Shown here piece after piece: positions 1-9,417 of a stretch of DNA of 19,340 nt. Source of the stretch: Actinomycetes bacterium (GTDB lineage: Bacteria; Actinomycetota; Acidimicrobiia; Spongiisociales; UBA5794); assembly GCA_023336765.1 (NCBI GenBank), contig JAMBLL010000331.1, positions 1-19,340 of the forward strand. Direction: 5' to 3'. The first letter of the stretch is position 1; each line of letters opens with the position of its first letter. Under the pieces are notes generated by a model. The model saw nothing but the letters and a program-made list of their open reading frames with translations, had not been told where the DNA came from and did no database searches. A program made the position numbers and the translations under genes.

Positions 1-2
1 CG

Positions 3-392
3 ATGCCAGTTCGCATTCTCATCGCAAAGCCCGGATTGGACGGCCATGACCGTGGAGCCAAGGTCGTTGCGCGTGCTCTGCGCGATGCTGGGTGTGAGGT
101 GATCTACACAGGCCTGCACCAGACACCAGCTCAGATTGCCGAGATCGCAGTCCAGGAAGATGTCGACGGTCTCGGGCTTTCGACGCTCTCAGGTGCCCAT
201 CTGACGCTCTTCCCTGCCGTTGTGCAGGAACTCAGAGAGCGGGATGCAGACGACATCGTCGTATTCGGCGGCGGCATCATCCCCGAAGGTGACATCCCTG
301 TGCTCGAAGACGCAGGGATCTCTCCGATCTTCGGCCCTGGTACGTCCCTTGACGACATACAGGCATGGGTCGAAGACCAGTTCACAGACTGA
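3..392 (+). CDS. Methylmalonyl-CoA mutase, B12-binding small subunit
   Basis: This 129-residue protein is a stand-alone cobalamin-binding domain of the methylmalonyl-CoA mutase type. The B12 signature is complete: DGHDRG at residues 13-18, with His15 as the expected lower axial ligand of cobalt, then LSTLSG in the middle and FGGGIIP near the C-terminus. In split mutases of this kind the domain pairs with a separate catalytic subunit to interconvert (R)-methylmalonyl-CoA and succinyl-CoA. The partner is not in the window and may lie upstream of base 1. The ATG at base 3 gives a normal N-terminus (MPVRILIAKPGLDGHD), so the gene looks complete although it touches the window edge. sucC follows after 27 nt, which fits propionate or odd-chain carbon entering the TCA cycle as succinyl-CoA. 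A small subunit of another acyl-CoA mutase, such as 2-hydroxyisobutyryl-CoA mutase, is a less likely alternative. Confidence 0.9.
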   Translation: MPVRILIAKPGLDGHDRGAKVVARALRDAGCEVIYTGLHQTPAQIAEIAVQEDVDGLGLSTLSGAHLTLFPAVVQELRERDADDIVVFGGGIIPEGDIPVLEDAGISPIFGPGTSLDDIQAWVEDQFTD

Positions 393-419
393 TACACAAC
401 AGGCTCCTGAGGAGGGCAT

Positions 420-1639
420 GTGAAAATCCACGAATACCAGGCGAAGGCCTTGATGGCAGCTGGCGGAATACCGGTGCCCGCCGGCACCGTTGCAAGGACG
501 GTCGACGAGGCTGTTGCGGCGGTTCGTCCGCTCATCGAGTCCTCAGGGAATCCCGTTGTCGTCGTCAAATCTCAGATACATGCCGGCGGTCGTGGCAAGG
601 GCCACTTCGTAGAACACCCTGATGTCAGTGGCGTCAATGTGGTGCTCGACGGTATCGAAGGCGGCATTCCTGCTGCTGAGGCCAAGGTCAGGGAGTACGC
701 AACGGCGATGCTTGGATCGACGCTTGTGACGATCCAGACGGGCCCAGAGGGCAAGGTCGTAACCCGTCTGTACATAGAAGGTGGCATAGATATCGCAACG
801 GAGCTGTATCTGTCCGTACTCCTTGACCGATCAACGAGCCGCAACATCATCATGGCTTCCATCGAGGGTGGAACGGAGATCGAGGTTGTCGCCGCCGAAA
901 CCCCTGAGAAGATCCTCAGGACAGAGATCGATCCTGCCTTCGGGTTGCTTGACTTCCAGGCGCGCAACATCGCCTACGGGCTCGGTTTCGAAGGTGACGC
1001 ATTCCGTAATGGTGTGCGCTTCATGAAAGCGATCACCGAACTCGCCATGGACCTCGACACCGATCTCCTCGAGATCAACCCTCTTGTGGTCACCACCGAC
1101 GGCCAGGTCATGGCGCTTGATGGGAAGATGGCATTCGAAGCCAACGCCCTGTTCCGTCACCCCGAACTTGTGGAGCTACGAGACGAAACGGAAGAGGACC
1201 CCGCGGAGGCGGAGGCCAAGGAGTACGGATTGTCGTTCATATCCCTCGATGGGACCATCGGATGCATGGTCAACGGGGCGGGCCTCGCAATGGCGACGAT
1301 GGACATCATCAACTACGTCGGCGGTGAGCCCGCCAATTTCCTGGATGTTGGAGGGGGCGCTGAGAAGGACCAGATAGTCGAGGCGTTCAAGCTGATTACG
1401 GCTGACCCGAAGGTGAAGGGCATCTTCGTCAACATCTTCGGTGGGATCATGCGTTGTGACATCATCGCTGAAGGTGTGGTCGCAGCGGTGAAGGAGGTCG
1501 GACTCAAGGTGCCGCTAGTCGTAAGACTTGAGGGGACGAACGTCGAACTCGGCAAGCAGATCATCGATGAGTCCGGACTCAACGTGGTGAGCGCCGAAGA
1601 TATGAAAGATGGAGCGACCAAGATCGTGGAGTTGGCCAG

Positions 1640-1643
<4 letters not shown>
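420..1643 (+). CDS. sucC: Succinate--CoA ligase, beta subunit (ATP-grasp)
   Basis: Beta subunit of succinyl-CoA synthetase, which makes ATP or GTP from succinyl-CoA, ADP/GDP and phosphate. The protein has 407 residues, slightly longer than the usual 385-400. It starts with the typical MKIHEYQAKALM, has the ATP-grasp glycine loop HAGGRGKG at 54-61, the metal/nucleotide motif LLEINPLVV at 217-224, and the C-terminal ligase half with NIFGGIMRCDIIAEGV (338-353) and RLEGTN (369-374). The start is GTG at 420, backed by a strong Shine-Dalgarno GAGGAGGG at 409-416. The overlapping ATG at 418 is followed directly by TGA and cannot be used. The stop codon overlaps the sucD start by 4 nt (ATGA), so the two subunits are probably translationally coupled. 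Confidence 0.97.
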
Positions 1644-2563
<920 letters not shown>

Positions 2564-2567
2564 GAAG

Positions 2568-2676
2568 CAGCCATCAGCCATCAGCCGTCAGCTATGAGAA
2601 GAACCGGGCACGATCGATCCCAGAGAACAGGTGTTCCGATTTCTGGCTGTCGGCTGATGGCTGATAGCTGATAGCC
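2568..2676. repeat. Heptad-armed inverted-repeat element between sucD and the GntR gene
   Basis: The left arm (2568-2595) is four tandem 7-mers of the type CAGCCAT, CAGCCGT and CAGCTAT. The right arm (2645-2676) carries the same units on the other strand (GGCTGAT, AGCTGAT). Eighteen bases of the left arm, CAGCCATCAGCCGTCAGC, match the reverse complement of the right arm at 17 positions, so a long hairpin with a loop of about 50 nt is possible. The element fills the gap between two convergent genes, 4 nt after the sucD stop and 9 nt from the stop of the leftward GntR gene, so it may end or protect both transcripts. Its spacer shares GAAGAA-CCGG at the left and TTCTGGCTG at the right with the element at 14939-15049. 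Confidence 0.85.
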
Positions 2677-2685
2677 TATTTCGCT

Positions 2686-4119
2686 TCATCTGACTTCTAG
2701 TTCTGTATCCGTGATCGCAGCGATGAACTCTGCCGTGCGCTCTGCTGCACCAGCAGGTCTGATCGAGCCTGTGACCACCGATTGCATAAGACGTTGGAGT
2801 TGTCGCGTAACGGGTTGATAGCCAGAAACGATCGGCCGAGTTCTGGCAGTCGGGAGCATCTCGACGGTCTCGTTGATGAAGCGGGATTCGGGTGAGTTCT
2901 CCGATACGATCGATCGCAGTGGTGGGATGGTCCAGTGACCCTCAGCCCGCTTCGAGAGCACCGGGCTACTTGTCATCGCTTCGACGAGATCCATGGCGCG
3001 CAGCGGATCAGCTGCCTGTCGGAACACGACATGCCCCATACCGCCTATGACAGTGGCAGGTCGACCGTCTGGCCCGCCGGGGAATGGGGCGAATACGAAG
3101 CGGTCTCCGACGAACTCGACGGGGATATCAGCACGTCGCGCGATGTGCTCGATTTCATACGACCCGCCGACGTTGATGGCGGCCTCGCCGTTTGCGAGCA
3201 ACCTCGGGCCCTCGAGCCACCCGTTCGAGATGGCCTCCGGGTCCATCAGGCCGTCGGTGATGAACTGTCGGATGAGTCGAAGCACGGCGATAGCATTCGG
3301 TGCGTCGAGGTGGACTGTTTCGTCCATGATCGAAGCGTCGTTGGATGCGAGCATCGCAGCAAGACAGTACGTCGTGGTCTCGCGAGCGGCCTCGCCCGCT
3401 GGGAGGGAGATAGGGTATCTCATTGTGCCTGAGTCGCGCAGGAGCCTCGCTGTCGAGATGAGTTCGTCCCAGGCCCGAGGCACATTGACGCCTACGGAAT
3501 CCAACGCCGCAGTGTCGTACCAGATGCCAGCGAGGTTGATCTCTTCCGGTATCGCGTACATGGCGCCCTCGTAGCGAAAGCCTGAAGCGACCGAAGGATG
3601 GAGATCGTTGGCAACGAGATCGTTCACCCAACCGGGGTTGAGTTCATCAAGTGGGTAGATCATGTGGCTCTCCGCGAACTCTGCAATCCACACGTGGTCG
3701 ATCATGGCAATATCGGGCGCATCGCCTTCGGCGACTGCTTTCATGAGGTACTGGTGGATCCGGTCATAGGGAACAACTTCTACAGCTAGGTTCCGTGCAG
3801 GGTCGATGCTGGCCTGTATCTGATCAGAGCGAACCTGGTCGGACATGACCATTCGCAGAGCTGAACCCTCGGGTGATGAGCGCCAGGTTGGCGAGACGAT
3901 CGTGCCTCGTCGCCGCGCCCGCTCCACGACACCTTCCTCAACGAGCAGCGACAGAGCCTGGCCGGCGGTTGTTCTCGATACGCCATACGCATCGCAGAGT
4001 TCGTGCTCCGTAGGGATACGTTCGCCAGGCAGGAATTCCCCAGAAGTGATCCGTCCCAGGAGTAGTGAGCGCAACTGGTGATACAGGGGAAGTGGTGACT
4101 CTGAGTCAAGCTGGTCCAT
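2686..4119 (-). CDS. GntR-type regulator fused to a solute-binding-protein domain
   Basis: Predicted cytoplasmic transcription regulator. Counting from the ATG at 4119 (477 residues), residues about 8-76 are a GntR winged helix-turn-helix: PLPLYHQLRSLLL, then LPGERIPTEHEL, then YGVSRTTAGQAL, then the wing GVVERARRRGTIV. The rest, about 88-472, resembles a family 1 extracellular solute-binding protein (PDIAMIDHVWIAEFAE, YAIPEEINLAGIWYDTAAL, LLANGEAAINVGGSYEIE). There is no signal peptide or lipobox, so the binding domain should act inside the cell as the effector sensor. Gene position suggests that it senses the sugar or glucoside handled by the adjacent phosphorylase and ABC genes. A GTG at 4143 would add eight residues and overlap the phosphorylase by 11 nt. 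I prefer the ATG, because the DNA-binding fold begins just after it, but neither start has a clear Shine-Dalgarno. Confidence 0.85.
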   Translation of the reverse strand: MDQLDSESPLPLYHQLRSLLLGRITSGEFLPGERIPTEHELCDAYGVSRTTAGQALSLLVEEGVVERARRRGTIVSPTWRSSPEGSALRMVMSDQVRSDQIQASIDPARNLAVEVVPYDRIHQYLMKAVAEGDAPDIAMIDHVWIAEFAESHMIYPLDELNPGWVNDLVANDLHPSVASGFRYEGAMYAIPEEINLAGIWYDTAALDSVGVNVPRAWDELISTARLLRDSGTMRYPISLPAGEAARETTTYCLAAMLASNDASIMDETVHLDAPNAIAVLRLIRQFITDGLMDPEAISNGWLEGPRLLANGEAAINVGGSYEIEHIARRADIPVEFVGDRFVFAPFPGGPDGRPATVIGGMGHVVFRQAADPLRAMDLVEAMTSSPVLSKRAEGHWTIPPLRSIVSENSPESRFINETVEMLPTARTRPIVSGYQPVTRQLQRLMQSVVTGSIRPAGAAERTAEFIAAITDTELEVR

Positions 4120-4132
4120 TGCAGGTTCTCGA

Positions 4133-5863
4133 TCAGGACTCACGTGGTGTAGCGGATCGCGTCAAGGTCATCCATGCGATCCCGTACGGTCCAAGTTCGA
4201 CGCCTCCGGAAATCTCTGAGATATTGAATCCTCGAAGATCGGAGTACGGCCCCGTGTCCAATTCTTCATGTTCTCCGCTGACGTTGATGTACACCCTTGC
4301 GATGGTACCCGAGCGTGCGGTCCGTTCGATACCAACGATGTGCGATGATGTGGAGAGGATCCGCTGATCAGATTCAGGGAAGAACGCATCAGACTCGCGA
4401 CGCCATCCAAGCATCTCAACCAAATGACCGAGACTGACCGATGCATTCGAGTCCGGGTCAGCGAGACGTCGGTCTATGTCATCGATGGTGAAACGTCGCC
4501 TGTTCATCGACCGGGGCTGTGATGTTGATGCTGCGAGGTCGACGGCGTTCTCCTCCGCGAGGAGCGCTTGCACATAGATCGCGGGTTCCCCGCGCAATGC
4601 CAGCATGAGGCCATGGGAGGCGATGTGGCGCCTGAGGGCCTCAGCACCAACCGACGTACCGCGAATGAGGTCGAACCATGTCCCGTTGAGTTCATAGGCA
4701 ACTGCAGCGCCTTCGTCGTCCGACCGATACGTCACGAGGCCTCCGTTGGTGACGCACACATCAACGAGGATCTTCACGTCGCTCTCATCGACAAGCCCCT
4801 CAAGTGGCCGCAGACCGACGCCGTCGTGCGATGCCAGGAAGTTGAAGTAGGTCGTTGCAGGAGGGATGTCGTCGATCGTGCCCAGCCAGGTCTTGAGGGC
4901 AGTTGCATCTTCGGTGGCGAAAGCGTGGAGCGTCAGCGGGGGCAGTGGAAACTGGTACACCATGTCAGCTTCACGTGTCGATCCACTGCCAAGATATGAG
5001 ATGTTCTCAGCGTGAGGCACGTTGGTCTCGCTCACGAGAAGCACGTCCGGATACGTGGCATCGAGCGTTGCACGCAACAGTTGTACGACAAGGTGCGTGT
5101 TCTCAAGGTGTATCGAGGAGGTCCCCGCCTCCTTCCAGAGAAATCCAACAGCATCGAGCCTGATAGCCGTGGCACCGTGCTGTGCATACGTGAGGAGGAC
5201 GCCCGCCATCGCAAGAGCGACCTCCGGATTCCGGTAGTCAAGATCGGCTTGATCCTTGGAGAACGTTGTCCACACCCAGCGTTCACCCTGTGCTGTTTCG
5301 AATCTGGTGAGAAGAGGGTGCTGACGTGCGCGCACAACTCCAGACAGGTCGGCGTCCGGATCCTCGGTGCGGAAGAACTCATCGAACGGGGGTGTTCCTG
5401 CCTGCCACTGCTCGAACCATATGCCTTGAGTCGAGGCATGGTTCACGACCGCGTCGAGCATCATGTTGCCGTTGCTTGCCAGGTTCTCGATGTCGCCCCA
5501 CGTGCCGTACCGCTCGTCGATCGTGAGGTAGTCTTTGACCGAGAACCCCTCGTCGGAACTCGATGGGAAACACGGGAGGATGTGGACCCCAGTGATGAAC
5601 GGTCTCAGTCTCTTGTGGACGAACTCATCGAGAACTTTCAGTGGTGTGGCTTGGTGGCCTGAGATATGATCGGGGTAGGAGATGATCCAGCTATCCGTGG
5701 AGCGGAGGTGATCATTGGCCAGCTGTGTTCGTTGCTGATGGCGCAGGATCAGCGCGTCGTAACGTCCCCGGATTTTCTCACCAGCTTCCGGTCCGTAGAT
5801 CTCGTTGAGGAGTTCTACGGGTCGTTCAGCCTGTTTATCGGTGTGGGCAGTCACAGTAGCCAT
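4133..5863 (-). CDS. GH13_18 glycoside phosphorylase (glucosylglycerate or sucrose phosphorylase)
   Basis: A 576-residue alpha-glucoside phosphorylase of the GH13 family. Enzymes of this group split a glucoside with phosphate, releasing alpha-glucose 1-phosphate. Visible motifs are DAVVNH (137-142), the nucleophile Asp237 in RLDAVGF, the acid/base Glu279 in SETNVPH, and Asp347 in ASHDGVGLRPLEG. The stretch FLWKEAGTSSIHLENTH (241-257) and the length favour the glucosylglycerate-phosphorylase (YcjM-like) branch over classical sucrose phosphorylases, which are about 490-505 residues. E. coli ycjM also sits beside ABC transporter genes. Glucosylglycerol or sucrose 6'-phosphate specificity cannot be excluded from sequence alone. 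There is no signal peptide, so it acts in the cytoplasm on imported substrate. It is read divergently from the transporter and is followed by the GntR fusion gene. The start ATG at 5863 lies in a 10-bp repeat shared with the other end of the intergenic region. Confidence 0.88.
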   Translation of the reverse strand: MATVTAHTDKQAERPVELLNEIYGPEAGEKIRGRYDALILRHQQRTQLANDHLRSTDSWIISYPDHISGHQATPLKVLDEFVHKRLRPFITGVHILPCFPSSSDEGFSVKDYLTIDERYGTWGDIENLASNGNMMLDAVVNHASTQGIWFEQWQAGTPPFDEFFRTEDPDADLSGVVRARQHPLLTRFETAQGERWVWTTFSKDQADLDYRNPEVALAMAGVLLTYAQHGATAIRLDAVGFLWKEAGTSSIHLENTHLVVQLLRATLDATYPDVLLVSETNVPHAENISYLGSGSTREADMVYQFPLPPLTLHAFATEDATALKTWLGTIDDIPPATTYFNFLASHDGVGLRPLEGLVDESDVKILVDVCVTNGGLVTYRSDDEGAAVAYELNGTWFDLIRGTSVGAEALRRHIASHGLMLALRGEPAIYVQALLAEENAVDLAASTSQPRSMNRRRFTIDDIDRRLADPDSNASVSLGHLVEMLGWRRESDAFFPESDQRILSTSSHIVGIERTARSGTIARVYINVSGEHEELDTGPYSDLRGFNISEISGGVELGPYGIAWMTLTRSATPRES

Positions 5864-5958
5864 CTATTTGTCTGTAGGAGAAGTCAATTGAATGTGACGA
5901 TACCACAAGTGCGGCTTGCATGCATGGCCATATTGTGTGTAGTGTGTAACAAATAGAT
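5862..5958. promoter_or_regulatory. Divergent control region with 10-bp inverted repeats
   Basis: The gap between the phosphorylase and the binding-protein gene is bounded by a perfect 10-bp inverted repeat, ATCTATTTGT at 5862-5871 and ACAAATAGAT at 5949-5958. On each strand the same word ACAAATAGAT reads outward towards a gene: on the minus strand it runs into the phosphorylase start codon, on the plus strand it lies 78 nt before the binding-protein ATG. A weak rightward promoter is possible, with TTGCAT at 5916-5921, an 18-bp gap and TAGTGT at 5940-5945. These are candidate operator sites for the GntR fusion protein. That role is inferred from position only. Confidence 0.4.
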
Positions 5959-5980
5959 CGTCGGGTGGAACCCGTCGATC
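5956..5980 (+). promoter_or_regulatory. Dyad / leader hairpin upstream of the binding-protein gene
   Basis: GATCG-t-CGGGT, a 3-nt centre (gga), then ACCCG-t-CGATC forms a dyad with ten pairs and a single T-T mismatch. It overlaps the right-hand 10-bp repeat and would sit near the 5' end of a transcript from the promoter candidate at 5916-5945. It could be a repressor site or an mRNA-leader hairpin. The sequence does not decide between them. Confidence 0.45.
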
Positions 5981-6036
5981 TTCGCCCCCTTGAGGATTCC
6001 TGGGTGCGGAGTCAAGAAACTAAGGAGAACGAACAC

Positions 6037-7524
6037 ATGAAACGAATGCGTTTCACGATACTGATGGGTCTTGCCATTGCCCTTGTGGCATCCGCATGCT
6101 CATCCAGTGACGATACAACACCAGAGACAGTGATCGTCGAAGTCACAGTTCCGGGTGAAACGGTCACCGAGACGGTGATTGTAGAGGTACCCGCCTCGGT
6201 TCCACCGGCCGAAGACGCCGTAACGATCAAGTTCTGGAGCACAGAGACCCAGCCAGCGAGGCTCGAGAAGACCCAGGCGATCATCGATGGCTTTACGGCT
6301 GCCACGGGAATCAACGTGCAGCTGACCGCAACTGATGAGGATGCACTTCCACAGCTCATGCTCACCAACGCGGCCTCGGGCACGCTCCCTGACGTGGTGT
6401 TCCATCCGCTCGACTTCACCATCGGGTGGGCGAATGCCGGTCTGCTCGACATGGATGCGGCAGCCGCCGTCATCGAGAATCTCGGTGCTGACACCTTCTC
6501 ATCGGGTGCCCTTGACCTGGCATCGGTCGACGGGACGCCAGCGGCTGTGCCATCTGATGGATGGGGTCAGCTACTGATCTACCGCAGCGATCTCTTCGAT
6601 GCAGCAGGCCTTGCTGCTCCGGACACATTCGCCAACATCGAGGCAGCTGCCATGGCGCTGAACGATCCAGCGAACGACATGTTCGGCATCACGGCTTCGA
6701 ATGACGCGAGTGCCGTTTTCACCCAGCAGACGTTCGAGCACTTCGCTCTCGCCAACGGGTGTGAGCTCGTTGATGACAGCGGTACGATCACCCTCGACTC
6801 TGCGAACTGCGTTGAGGCCCTCGACTTCTACACGAACCTGCTTGCGAACTACAGCCCGGCAGGACTCCAGGACGTCGTGTCGACGCGTGCGACATACTTC
6901 GCTGGCCAGGCCGCGATGATCGTATGGTCGCCGTTCATCATGGATGAGATGGCCGGTCTGCGTGATGCGGCAGTGCCAACCTGCCCGGAGTGCGCTGACA
7001 ACATCTCGTACCTTGCCGAGAACAGTGCGTTCATGCCCTCGTTCTCAGGTCCGAGCGGATCTCCTGCACAGTACGGACAGGTGTCGTACATGGGCATCGG
7101 TGCCACGGACAAGACCGAGGCCGCACAGGCGTTCGTCGAGTATTGGCTGTCCGATGGATATGTCGACTGGCTCTCGGTCGCACCAGAAGGCAAGTTCCCG
7201 ATGCGTCAGGGCACAGCTGACAACCCGACCGAGTACATCGATGCATGGCGCGGGCTGTCCACCGGTGTGGACCGTCAGGCCCCATTGGCTGACTTCTACT
7301 CAGAGCAGGTCATCAACGACCTGATCACAGGCTCGGACAACTTCGCACGCTGGGGATTCACTCAGGGTCAGGGCGAGCTTGTGACAGCCGTCTACTCGAC
7401 ACTGATCGTCCCACAGGCGATCGACGAGGTGCTGTCTGGCACGTCTCCTGAGGATGCGGCTGCAGACATGCAGGCTGCGGCAGAAGACGAGCAGGCGTTC
7501 CTCCAGGAATCGGAAGAAGGCTGA
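6037..7524 (+). CDS. Sugar ABC transporter substrate-binding lipoprotein
   Basis: Family 1 solute-binding protein of 495 residues, anchored outside the membrane as a lipoprotein. The signal peptide MKRMRFTILMGLAIALVASAC ends with Cys21 as the lipidated residue. A threonine/valine-rich linker follows with two imperfect copies of ETVIVEV (about 29-52). The binding domain begins near VTIKFWSTE and contains LPDVVFHPLDF, QLLIYRSDLFDAAGL and FAGQAAMIVWSPF. The frame is open upstream to 5965, but the ATG at 6037 is the true start: it begins the signal peptide and has AAGGAG at 6022-6027. With the two permeases downstream it forms a carbohydrate importer. The phosphorylase next door suggests an alpha-glucoside such as glucosylglycerate as ligand, which is inferred. 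No ATPase gene is nearby, so a shared MsiK-type ATPase is likely. Confidence 0.93.
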   Translation: MKRMRFTILMGLAIALVASACSSSDDTTPETVIVEVTVPGETVTETVIVEVPASVPPAEDAVTIKFWSTETQPARLEKTQAIIDGFTAATGINVQLTATDEDALPQLMLTNAASGTLPDVVFHPLDFTIGWANAGLLDMDAAAAVIENLGADTFSSGALDLASVDGTPAAVPSDGWGQLLIYRSDLFDAAGLAAPDTFANIEAAAMALNDPANDMFGITASNDASAVFTQQTFEHFALANGCELVDDSGTITLDSANCVEALDFYTNLLANYSPAGLQDVVSTRATYFAGQAAMIVWSPFIMDEMAGLRDAAVPTCPECADNISYLAENSAFMPSFSGPSGSPAQYGQVSYMGIGATDKTEAAQAFVEYWLSDGYVDWLSVAPEGKFPMRQGTADNPTEYIDAWRGLSTGVDRQAPLADFYSEQVINDLITGSDNFARWGFTQGQGELVTAVYSTLIVPQAIDEVLSGTSPEDAAADMQAAAEDEQAFLQESEEG

Positions 7525-7534
7525 GCGATCTAGG

Positions 7535-7568
7535 CATGGGTGGGGTCGTCTCGACGACCCCACCCATG
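7535..7568 (+). terminator. Perfect 15-bp hairpin after the binding-protein gene
   Basis: CATGGGTGGGGTCGT pairs perfectly with ACGACCCCACCCATG across a CTCG loop. Flanking CTAGG (7530-7534) and CCTAG (7573-7577) can extend the stem. No T-run follows, so it is not a classical intrinsic terminator. It lies 10 nt after the binding-protein stop and 24 nt before the first permease. A partial terminator or a 3'-end stabiliser giving more binding protein than permease is the likely role. Confidence 0.75.
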
Positions 7569-7592
7569 GCCTCCTAGGGATTTCCAGATACC

Positions 7593-8552
7593 GTGTCAGA
7601 CACGAAACTGAAGAGGCAGAAGAAGTCGGGACTCAAACGACGAGAGTCGCGCTTCGGTCTTGCCCTCATACTCCCAGCGGTCATCGTGGTGCTCCTACTG
7701 GTGATATTGCCGCTCTTCTGGAATATTGCGCTTTCGTTCCAGAGCGCGAGACTCATCAACATCCAGGACGTCAAACTCGTCGGTTTCGATGCGACGCTGA
7801 GGAACTTCGAAAGGGTGCTCAGCGACAGGGAATTCTGGCCGGTCCTGCGAACAACGTTCATCTACACGATCTTCGGCTCGATCCTGTCGATCCTGATGGG
7901 ACTGTGGGCTGCTCTTGCACTTCGCAAGGCGTTCCGTGGAAGGGCCATCGTGCGCGGACTTGTGCTGTTCCCCTACGTTGTTCCGGTGATCGCCGCGGCA
8001 TTCGTATGGCAGGTAATGCTCAACCCAAACTTCGGCATCACCAACGTGTGGATCGAACGCTTCGGTGGCACGGCCATCGACTTCCTTGGCACGAAGTCGT
8101 ACGACCTGAGCGTCTTTGGCATCTTCACGATGTCGATACCTCTTGCCCTCATCACAGTGATCGTGTTCGAGGGTTGGCGGTACTTCCCTTTCGCCTTCCT
8201 ATTCATCCTCGCTGCCCTCCAGTCGCAATCCGAGGAGATCGAAGAGGCTGCTCTCGTGGATGGTGCAACCATCAGTCAGCGATTCTGGTACATCACCATT
8301 CCTGCGCTCAAGCCCGTGCTGTCTGTGTTGTTTCTGCTCCGGTTCATCTGGACGTTCAACAAGTTCGATGACGTCTTCCTTCTGACCGGTGGCGGAGCGG
8401 GGACCAAGGTGATCACTGTCAAGATCGTCGATTGGCTGCTCGGACGTGGGGACGTTGGCGCCGCTGCTGCCCTCGGCCTGATCCTCGCGGTCATCTTGGG
8501 TGTGGTCGTCGCACTCTACTTCAAATTCTTCTACGTTGAGGACACAGCATGA
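7593..8552 (+). CDS. Sugar ABC transporter permease (MalF/UgpA type)
   Basis: Inner-membrane permease of 319 residues with six predicted membrane segments after a basic N-terminus (KLKRQKKSGLKRRESR). The first segment is LALILPAVIVVLLLVILPLFW. The EAA loop that docks the ATPase is clear: EEIEEAALVDGATISQRFWYITIPALKP (about 218-245). The start is GTG at 7593 with only a weak upstream AGGGA at 7576-7580, which may keep expression below that of the binding protein. It overlaps the second permease by 4 nt, so the two should be made together and form the heterodimeric channel of the importer. Confidence 0.93.
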   Translation: MSDTKLKRQKKSGLKRRESRFGLALILPAVIVVLLLVILPLFWNIALSFQSARLINIQDVKLVGFDATLRNFERVLSDREFWPVLRTTFIYTIFGSILSILMGLWAALALRKAFRGRAIVRGLVLFPYVVPVIAAAFVWQVMLNPNFGITNVWIERFGGTAIDFLGTKSYDLSVFGIFTMSIPLALITVIVFEGWRYFPFAFLFILAALQSQSEEIEEAALVDGATISQRFWYITIPALKPVLSVLFLLRFIWTFNKFDDVFLLTGGGAGTKVITVKIVDWLLGRGDVGAAAALGLILAVILGVVVALYFKFFYVEDTA

Positions 8553-9415
8553 CACGGTCTGAATTCGAAGAGAAGCTTTTCGGTGTACTCAAGTGGATAA
8601 GCATCGTGTTCTTCACGATCATCTCGCTGTTCCCCCTTGTGTACATGCTTGCGTTGTCGTTCAAGCCGATCGCTGAGCTTCTCACCAACCCCGCCCAGTG
8701 GTGGCCGTCGCTTGAGCAAGTCTTCTCCTTCGAGACATACAAGGCTGTGCTTCGACCGGTCGGCGAGGGCGGGTTCGGCTTCACCGTATTCATCAAGAAC
8801 AGTGCCATCGTCGCGACAGTGACCGTGATCACGACGCTCGCCGTGGGGATCCTGGCTGCATATGCTGTTGCACGGTTGAACTTTTTCGGGAAGAAGACGA
8901 TCAGCGTCGCGATCATCCTGGTGTACCTGTTCCCTGTGGTCGTTGTCTCGATTCCCCTGTTCGTGATGTTCTCGCGCATCGGGATTCGGTCGAGCCTCTA
9001 CGCCCTGATGATCGTGTACCTTGCGTCCACTCTCCCTGTGGCTATGTACATGTTACGCGGGTACTTCCAGTCGATCCCGGCGTCGCTCGAGGAAGCCGGT
9101 CAGGTCGACGGACTCTCTCGTATGGGGGTTATCCGCAAGATCACAATCCCACTTGCGATGCCAGCGATCGCAGCCGTGGGACTGTATGTATTCATGATCG
9201 CCTGGAACGAGTTCCTGTACGCACTGCTGTTCGTTCTCGAGAACCGCGACCTGTGGACGCTGTCCCTTGGTGTGGCGCAACTCGACAATCAGGAAGTACC
9301 AAAGACGATGCTCATGGCAGGGTCCGTCATCATCTCATTGCCAGTCATATTCCTATTCTTCGTGGCAGAGAAGTTCCTCACAGAGGGGCTCACCGCTGGA
9401 GGCGTGAAGGGATAG
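8549..9415 (+). CDS. Sugar ABC transporter permease (MalG/UgpE type)
   Basis: Second permease, 288 residues, with six predicted membrane segments. The first is WISIVFFTIISLFPLVYMLALSF. The EAA loop is ASLEEAGQVDGLSRMGVIRKITIPLAMP (about 176-203), and the protein has the short N-terminus and C-terminal tail (FLTEGLTAGGVKG) usual for MalG-like subunits. Its ATG overlaps the TGA of the first permease (ATGA), indicating translational coupling. The glycosyltransferase starts 2 nt after its stop, so the operon runs on into that gene. No ATP-binding subunit is encoded in the cluster. Confidence 0.94.
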   Translation: MTRSEFEEKLFGVLKWISIVFFTIISLFPLVYMLALSFKPIAELLTNPAQWWPSLEQVFSFETYKAVLRPVGEGGFGFTVFIKNSAIVATVTVITTLAVGILAAYAVARLNFFGKKTISVAIILVYLFPVVVVSIPLFVMFSRIGIRSSLYALMIVYLASTLPVAMYMLRGYFQSIPASLEEAGQVDGLSRMGVIRKITIPLAMPAIAAVGLYVFMIAWNEFLYALLFVLENRDLWTLSLGVAQLDNQEVPKTMLMAGSVIISLPVIFLFFVAEKFLTEGLTAGGVKG

Positions 9416-9417
9416 CG

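Noticed and set aside
5965..6036. N-terminal extension of 24 codons on the binding protein
   Set aside because: It would put charged residues before the lipoprotein signal peptide, and the AAGGAG site fits the ATG at 6037.
7454..8371. Plus-strand ORF of 305 codons in another frame of the permease gene
   Set aside because: The protein is Arg/His/Pro-rich with no fold-like pattern, while the permease frame has membrane segments and an EAA loop.
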